Shown here in pieces: positions 60,724-64,000 of a stretch of 64,000 nucleotides of DNA. Every line of letters begins with the position of its first letter. Positions within the stretch are counted from its first letter, which is position 1. The position numbers and the translations under genes were made by a program. The notes below the pieces were generated by a model. It had not been told where the DNA came from, did not search any database, and saw only the letters and a list, made by a program, of their open reading frames with translations. The DNA lies in contig NZ_SZPR01000014.1 of assembly GCF_005280195.1 (NCBI RefSeq), positions 62,001-126,000 on the forward strand, written 5' to 3'. Source of the stretch: Streptomyces galbus (GTDB lineage Bacteria > Actinomycetota > Actinomycetes > Streptomycetales > Streptomycetaceae).

Positions 60724-61326
60724 TCAGGTCGTCAGTTCGCGGATGGCCGGGAGCAGGGCGCGGAAGGCCTTGCCCCGGTGGCTGATGGCGTTCTTCTCCG
60801 CGGGGGTGAGTTCCGCGCAGGTTCGGGTCTCGCCCTCCGGCTGGAGGATCGGGTCGTAGCCGAAGCCGTGGGTGCCCTGGGGGGTGTGGCGCAGGGTGCC
60901 GTGGAGCCGGCCCTCGACCACGCGTTCGGTGCCGTCGGGCAGGGCGAGGGCGGCGGCGCAGGCGAAGTGGGCCGCGCGGTGGCCGTCGGCGATGTCGGAG
61001 AGCTGGGCGAGCAGCAGGTCGAGGTTGGCCCGGTCGTCGCCGTGGCGGCCCGACCAGCGGGCGGAGAAGATGCCGGGGGCGCCGCCGAGGACGTCGACGC
61101 AGAGGCCGGAGTCGTCGGCGATGGCGGGGTGGCCGGTGGCGCGGGCGAGGGCGTGGGCCTTGAGGAGGGCGTTCTCGGCGAAGGTGACGCCGGTCTCCTT
61201 GACGTCGGGGACGTCGGGGTAGGCGTCGGCGCCGATGAGTTCGTGGGGGAGGCCGGCCTCGGCGAGGATCGCGCGGAGTTCGGTGATCTTCCCGGCGTTG
61301 CGGGTGGCGAGGATCAAGCGGGTCAT
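60724..61326 (-). CDS. rdgB: Non-canonical purine NTP pyrophosphatase (RdgB/HAM1)
   Basis: A 200-residue house-cleaning enzyme that hydrolyses ITP, dITP and XTP to monophosphates. Motifs are LATRNAGKITELR at the N-terminus, ETGVTFAENALLKA, ADDSGLCVDVLGGAPGIFSARW and HGFGYDPI. Length is standard. ATG 61326 begins with the conserved TRLILATRN. Confidence 0.95.
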   Translation of the reverse strand: MTRLILATRNAGKITELRAILAEAGLPHELIGADAYPDVPDVKETGVTFAENALLKAHALARATGHPAIADDSGLCVDVLGGAPGIFSARWSGRHGDDRANLDLLLAQLSDIADGHRAAHFACAAALALPDGTERVVEGRLHGTLRHTPQGTHGFGYDPILQPEGETRTCAELTPAEKNAISHRGKAFRALLPAIRELTT

Positions 61327-61502
61327 GGCCCTCAGTATCCCGGGGGCCGCGGGAGCCGCGGGAGCCGTGGGGCGCGGCCCGGGGTGTCTTGCCGGTCAGG
61401 CCGGATCGGGGAGCGGCGTCTGGTGCCGTGCATCGCCATCCGACGACGACGGGGCGAGGCGCGGTGCCAGGCGCCGCGAGCCGCGCGTGAACGGCAGGAC
61501 AC

Positions 61503-61904
61503 CTAGGGCGTGCAGACCTTGGTGAGTTCGCCGGCGGCGTCGGTGACGGGGCTGATGTCGGGGGTGCGGTCGCCGTTGCGGACGGCCGTGCGGACGTTGT
61601 CGACGGCCTTCTGGAGGTCGTCGACGGCCTTGTTGACGTCGGTGTCGTCGGTGCGGTCGCCGATGCGGTCGAGGTCGGTGTCGATGCTCTGCAGGGACTG
61701 GTCGATCTGGGTGGGGTCGCTGGAGGCGTTCTCGACGGCCTGCTGGAGCCGGGTGACGCCGTCGGCGATGGTGTCGGCGGTCTGGACGCAGTCGAGGGCC
61801 TTGTCGACGGCGTCGCAGGCGGTGGCGAGGGCGGTGGTCAGTGCGACGGCCGCGAGGGCGGTGGCGAGGGCGGTGCGGTGTCGTCGGTGGCGGCTCGCGG
61901 CCAT
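61503..61904 (-). CDS. Putative lipoprotein, helical
   Basis: A 133-residue exported protein. A basic start (RHRRHR) and hydrophobic segment end at LATAC, a lipobox-like site with Cys near residue 30. The mature part is helical and acidic (DTIADGVTRLQQAVENAS, SLQSIDTDLDRIGDRTDDTD) and has two further Cys (DCVQ and VCTP) that could pair. Function unknown. Confidence 0.72.
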   Translation of the reverse strand: MAASRHRRHRTALATALAAVALTTALATACDAVDKALDCVQTADTIADGVTRLQQAVENASSDPTQIDQSLQSIDTDLDRIGDRTDDTDVNKAVDDLQKAVDNVRTAVRNGDRTPDISPVTDAAGELTKVCTP

Positions 61905-62069
61905 GGTGGTGGTCCTCCCCTGTCAGGCCCTGGCAGGGCCCCCGTGTGTGGTGCGCGCGCTGTGTGCTGCGTGTGGTGGCGTCTACTGGCGTGTACTGGC
62001 GTGTACTGCGCAAGACGCCGGGGCGGGCGGCGGGGTTGCCCCCGGCCGCCCGCCTCCTTGGTGTGCCTT

Positions 62070-62801
<732 letters not shown>

Positions 62802-62834
62802 GGGGCTGAGCCTAGTGGTAGCCGGGGATGCGGA

Positions 62835-62866
62835 AGGGGCCCCTCCCTGGGTCGGGAAGGGCCCCT
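62835..62866 (-). terminator. Terminator between nagF and rph
   Basis: Arms AGGGGCCCCTCCC and GGGAAGGGCCCCT (one mismatch) with a 6-base loop, lying 21 bp after the EIIB stop on the minus strand. Confidence 0.7.
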
Positions 62867-62887
62867 GGGACGCGGGGGGCGTCCGGG

Positions 62888-63121
62888 TCACATCATGTCT
62901 TCGATCTCCGCGGCGATGGGGTCCGCGTCGGTGCCGATGACGACCTGGATGGCGGTGCCCATCTTGACGACGCCGTGGGCGCCGGCGGCCTTCAGGGCGG
63001 CCTCGTCGACCAGCGAGGCGTCGTTCACCTCGGTGCGCAGGCGGGTGATGCAGCCCTCGATCTCCTCGATGTTGTCGATGCCGCCGAGCCCGGCGACGAT
63101 CTTCTCAGCCTTGCTGGCCAT
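62888..63121 (-). CDS. nagF: PTS EIIB component (N-acetylglucosamine), NagF-like
   Basis: A 77-residue phosphocarrier. C24 in [12 protein letters not shown] is the phosphorylated Cys of glucose-family EIIB, and the GVVKMG segment is conserved. It receives phosphate from EIIA and passes it to N-acetylglucosamine entering through EIIC. It is divergent from the EIIC gene with a DasR site between, as in S. coelicolor nagF/nagE1. ATG 63121 has GGGAGAAGC upstream. Confidence 0.9.
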   Translation of the reverse strand: MASKAEKIVAGLGGIDNIEEIEGCITRLRTEVNDASLVDEAALKAAGAHGVVKMGTAIQVVIGTDADPIAAEIEDMM

Positions 63122-63237
63122 GTTGCTTCTCCCTGATCCGAACCGCTTTGTCGCAGTAACCCACAGTTGGCCCAACTTCGCGAGCGGTCTTGCCGTCCGT
63201 ACCGAATGATGGCGTCACGACAGCGGAACCGTCCGAA

Positions 63238-63253
63238 ACTGGTCTACACCACC
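63238..63253. promoter_or_regulatory. dre site (DasR operator) between nagF and nagE1
   Basis: ACTGGTCTACACCACC matches the dre consensus with one change in the palindromic core (GGTCTACACC instead of GGTCTAGACC). It lies 54 bp before the EIIC start and 116 bp before the EIIB start, so one DasR dimer could act on both directions. Confidence 0.8.
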
Positions 63254-63307
63254 TGGCGGACGGTCGCCAAACCCCGCCGCCGAGCCGAGCGGCCCGGAAG
63301 GACACCC

Positions 63308-64000
63308 ATGAGTGCCGACGCCGAGGTCAGCCCCGCGCGGGCGCGCTGGAACAGTCTGTTCCAGGGCCTGCAGAAGATGGGCCGCAGCCTGCAGCTGCCG
63401 ATCGCCGTGCTGCCGGCGGCGGGCATCCTGAACCGGCTGGGCCAGCCGGACGTGTTCGGGTCGGACGGGCTGGGCTGGGACAACGTCTCGAAGGTGATGA
63501 AGGGCGCGGGCGGGGCGCTGCTGGACGGGTCGCTCGGTCTGCCGCTGTTGTTCTGCGTGGGTGTGGCGATCGGGATGGCCCGCAAGGCGGACGGGTCGAC
63601 GGCGCTGGCGGCGGTGGTGGGCTTCCTCGTCTACTACAACGTGCTGCACCAGTTCCCCGAGTCCTGCCCGGGCGGCTCGAAGGAGCTCCCGGGCCTCGGG
63701 TGCCAGGTGAGCGTGGGGGCGGGGGTCGGGTCGGTGACGCCGTACACCTTCCAGAACCCGGGGGTGTTCGGCGGCATCGTGATCGGTCTGCTGGCGGCGT
63801 TCTTCTGGGCGCGGTTCCACCGGACGAAGCTGGTGGACTGGCTGGGCTTCTTCAACGGGCGTCGGCTGGTGCCGATCATCATGGCGTTCGTGGCGATCGC
63901 GTTCGCGGCGCTGTGCCTGTGGATCTGGCCGCCGATCGGTGACGGGCTGGAGAGCTTCAGCCGGTGGCTGCGGGACGCGGGGTCGTGGGGGGCGGGGGTG
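63308..64000 (+). CDS. nagE1: PTS EIIC component, N-acetylglucosamine permease (partial)
   Basis: The first 231 codons of a sugar permease; the rest is outside the window. MGRSLQLPIAVLPAAGILNRLG is the typical glucose-family EIIC start, and hydrophobic segments follow at about 70-90, 95-115, 145-165 and 190-210. Divergent from nagF across a dre site, so N-acetylglucosamine is the likely substrate. ATG 63308 has GGAAGGAC upstream. Confidence 0.9.
   Translation, partial: MSADAEVSPARARWNSLFQGLQKMGRSLQLPIAVLPAAGILNRLGQPDVFGSDGLGWDNVSKVMKGAGGALLDGSLGLPLLFCVGVAIGMARKADGSTALAAVVGFLVYYNVLHQFPESCPGGSKELPGLGCQVSVGAGVGSVTPYTFQNPGVFGGIVIGLLAAFFWARFHRTKLVDWLGFFNGRRLVPIIMAFVAIAFAALCLWIWPPIGDGLESFSRWLRDAGSWGAGV

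Overview
The window is a stretch of high-GC actinobacterial chromosome, almost certainly Streptomyces. It has strong G/C third-position bias, GGAGG-type ribosome sites, many GTG starts and GTGA/ATGA overlaps. It also has typical Streptomyces families: HTH-TPR regulators, a Tat-exported GH30 hydrolase, DUF445, DUF1707 and DUF2267 proteins, LAxTG wall anchoring and DasR (dre) operators. The right end (bcp, rdgB, rph, nagF, nagE1) follows the order I recall from S. coelicolor, from memory only. No ribosomal RNA, integrase, transposase or CRISPR array was seen.

Layout. 1-5.9 kb: a two-component pair, a secreted Ser/Pro-rich protein, a spermidine-synthase-like methyltransferase, an HTH-TPR regulator and a histidine phosphatase. 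6.2-11.3 kb: a PAP2 membrane enzyme, then a tightly coupled operon of an Fe-S RecB-like nuclease, an unknown protein with a possible beta-barrel end, and an SF1 helicase. 11.4-23.7 kb: small unknown proteins, an M6 protease, a PAS-GGDEF-EAL protein, a flavin oxidoreductase, a cysteine-free maleate-isomerase relative with a divergent IclR regulator, a chitin LPMO under a dre site, an SPFH protein and a cell-wall hydrolase. These are punctuated by three identical tRNA-Lys(CUU) genes. 23.7-27 kb: a sortase, surface proteins including an LARTG-anchored one, and a HAD phosphatase. 27.2-36.6 kb: NAD synthase and catabolic/regulatory pairs (ROK with Gfo/Idh, HxlR with an MFS pump), plus a YidC homologue with its DUF6412 partner.

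36.9-39.5 kb: a GH30 enzyme and a SEC-C protein. 39.5-41.9 kb: a two-gene insert of different base composition, with a modification-dependent SBD-SRA-HNH endonuclease and a divergent unknown gene around nested palindromes. 41.9-51 kb: inositol phosphatase family, DUF2267, Hsp20, a GlxA-type regulator, an MFS transporter, DUF445 and an SGNH hydrolase. 51-57.4 kb: a DUF1707 protein, a three-gene ABC exporter and a class A penicillin-binding protein. 57.4-64 kb: a guanidine exporter behind a guanidine-III riboswitch, a GroES-like protein, Bcp, tandem HNH genes beside an unusual tRNA(UAG) with a short variable loop, RdgB, RNase PH and the N-acetylglucosamine PTS genes at a second dre site.

Two themes recur. 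One is N-acetylglucosamine/chitin metabolism tied to DasR: the LPMO releases chitin oligomers and nagF/nagE1 import the monomer. The other is DNA processing and defence: the nuclease-helicase operon, the type IV restriction enzyme and the tandem HNH genes. The best candidate for an undescribed system is the three-gene nuclease-helicase operon at 7.07-11.24 kb, which reads like a Dna2-type enzyme divided over three polypeptides.
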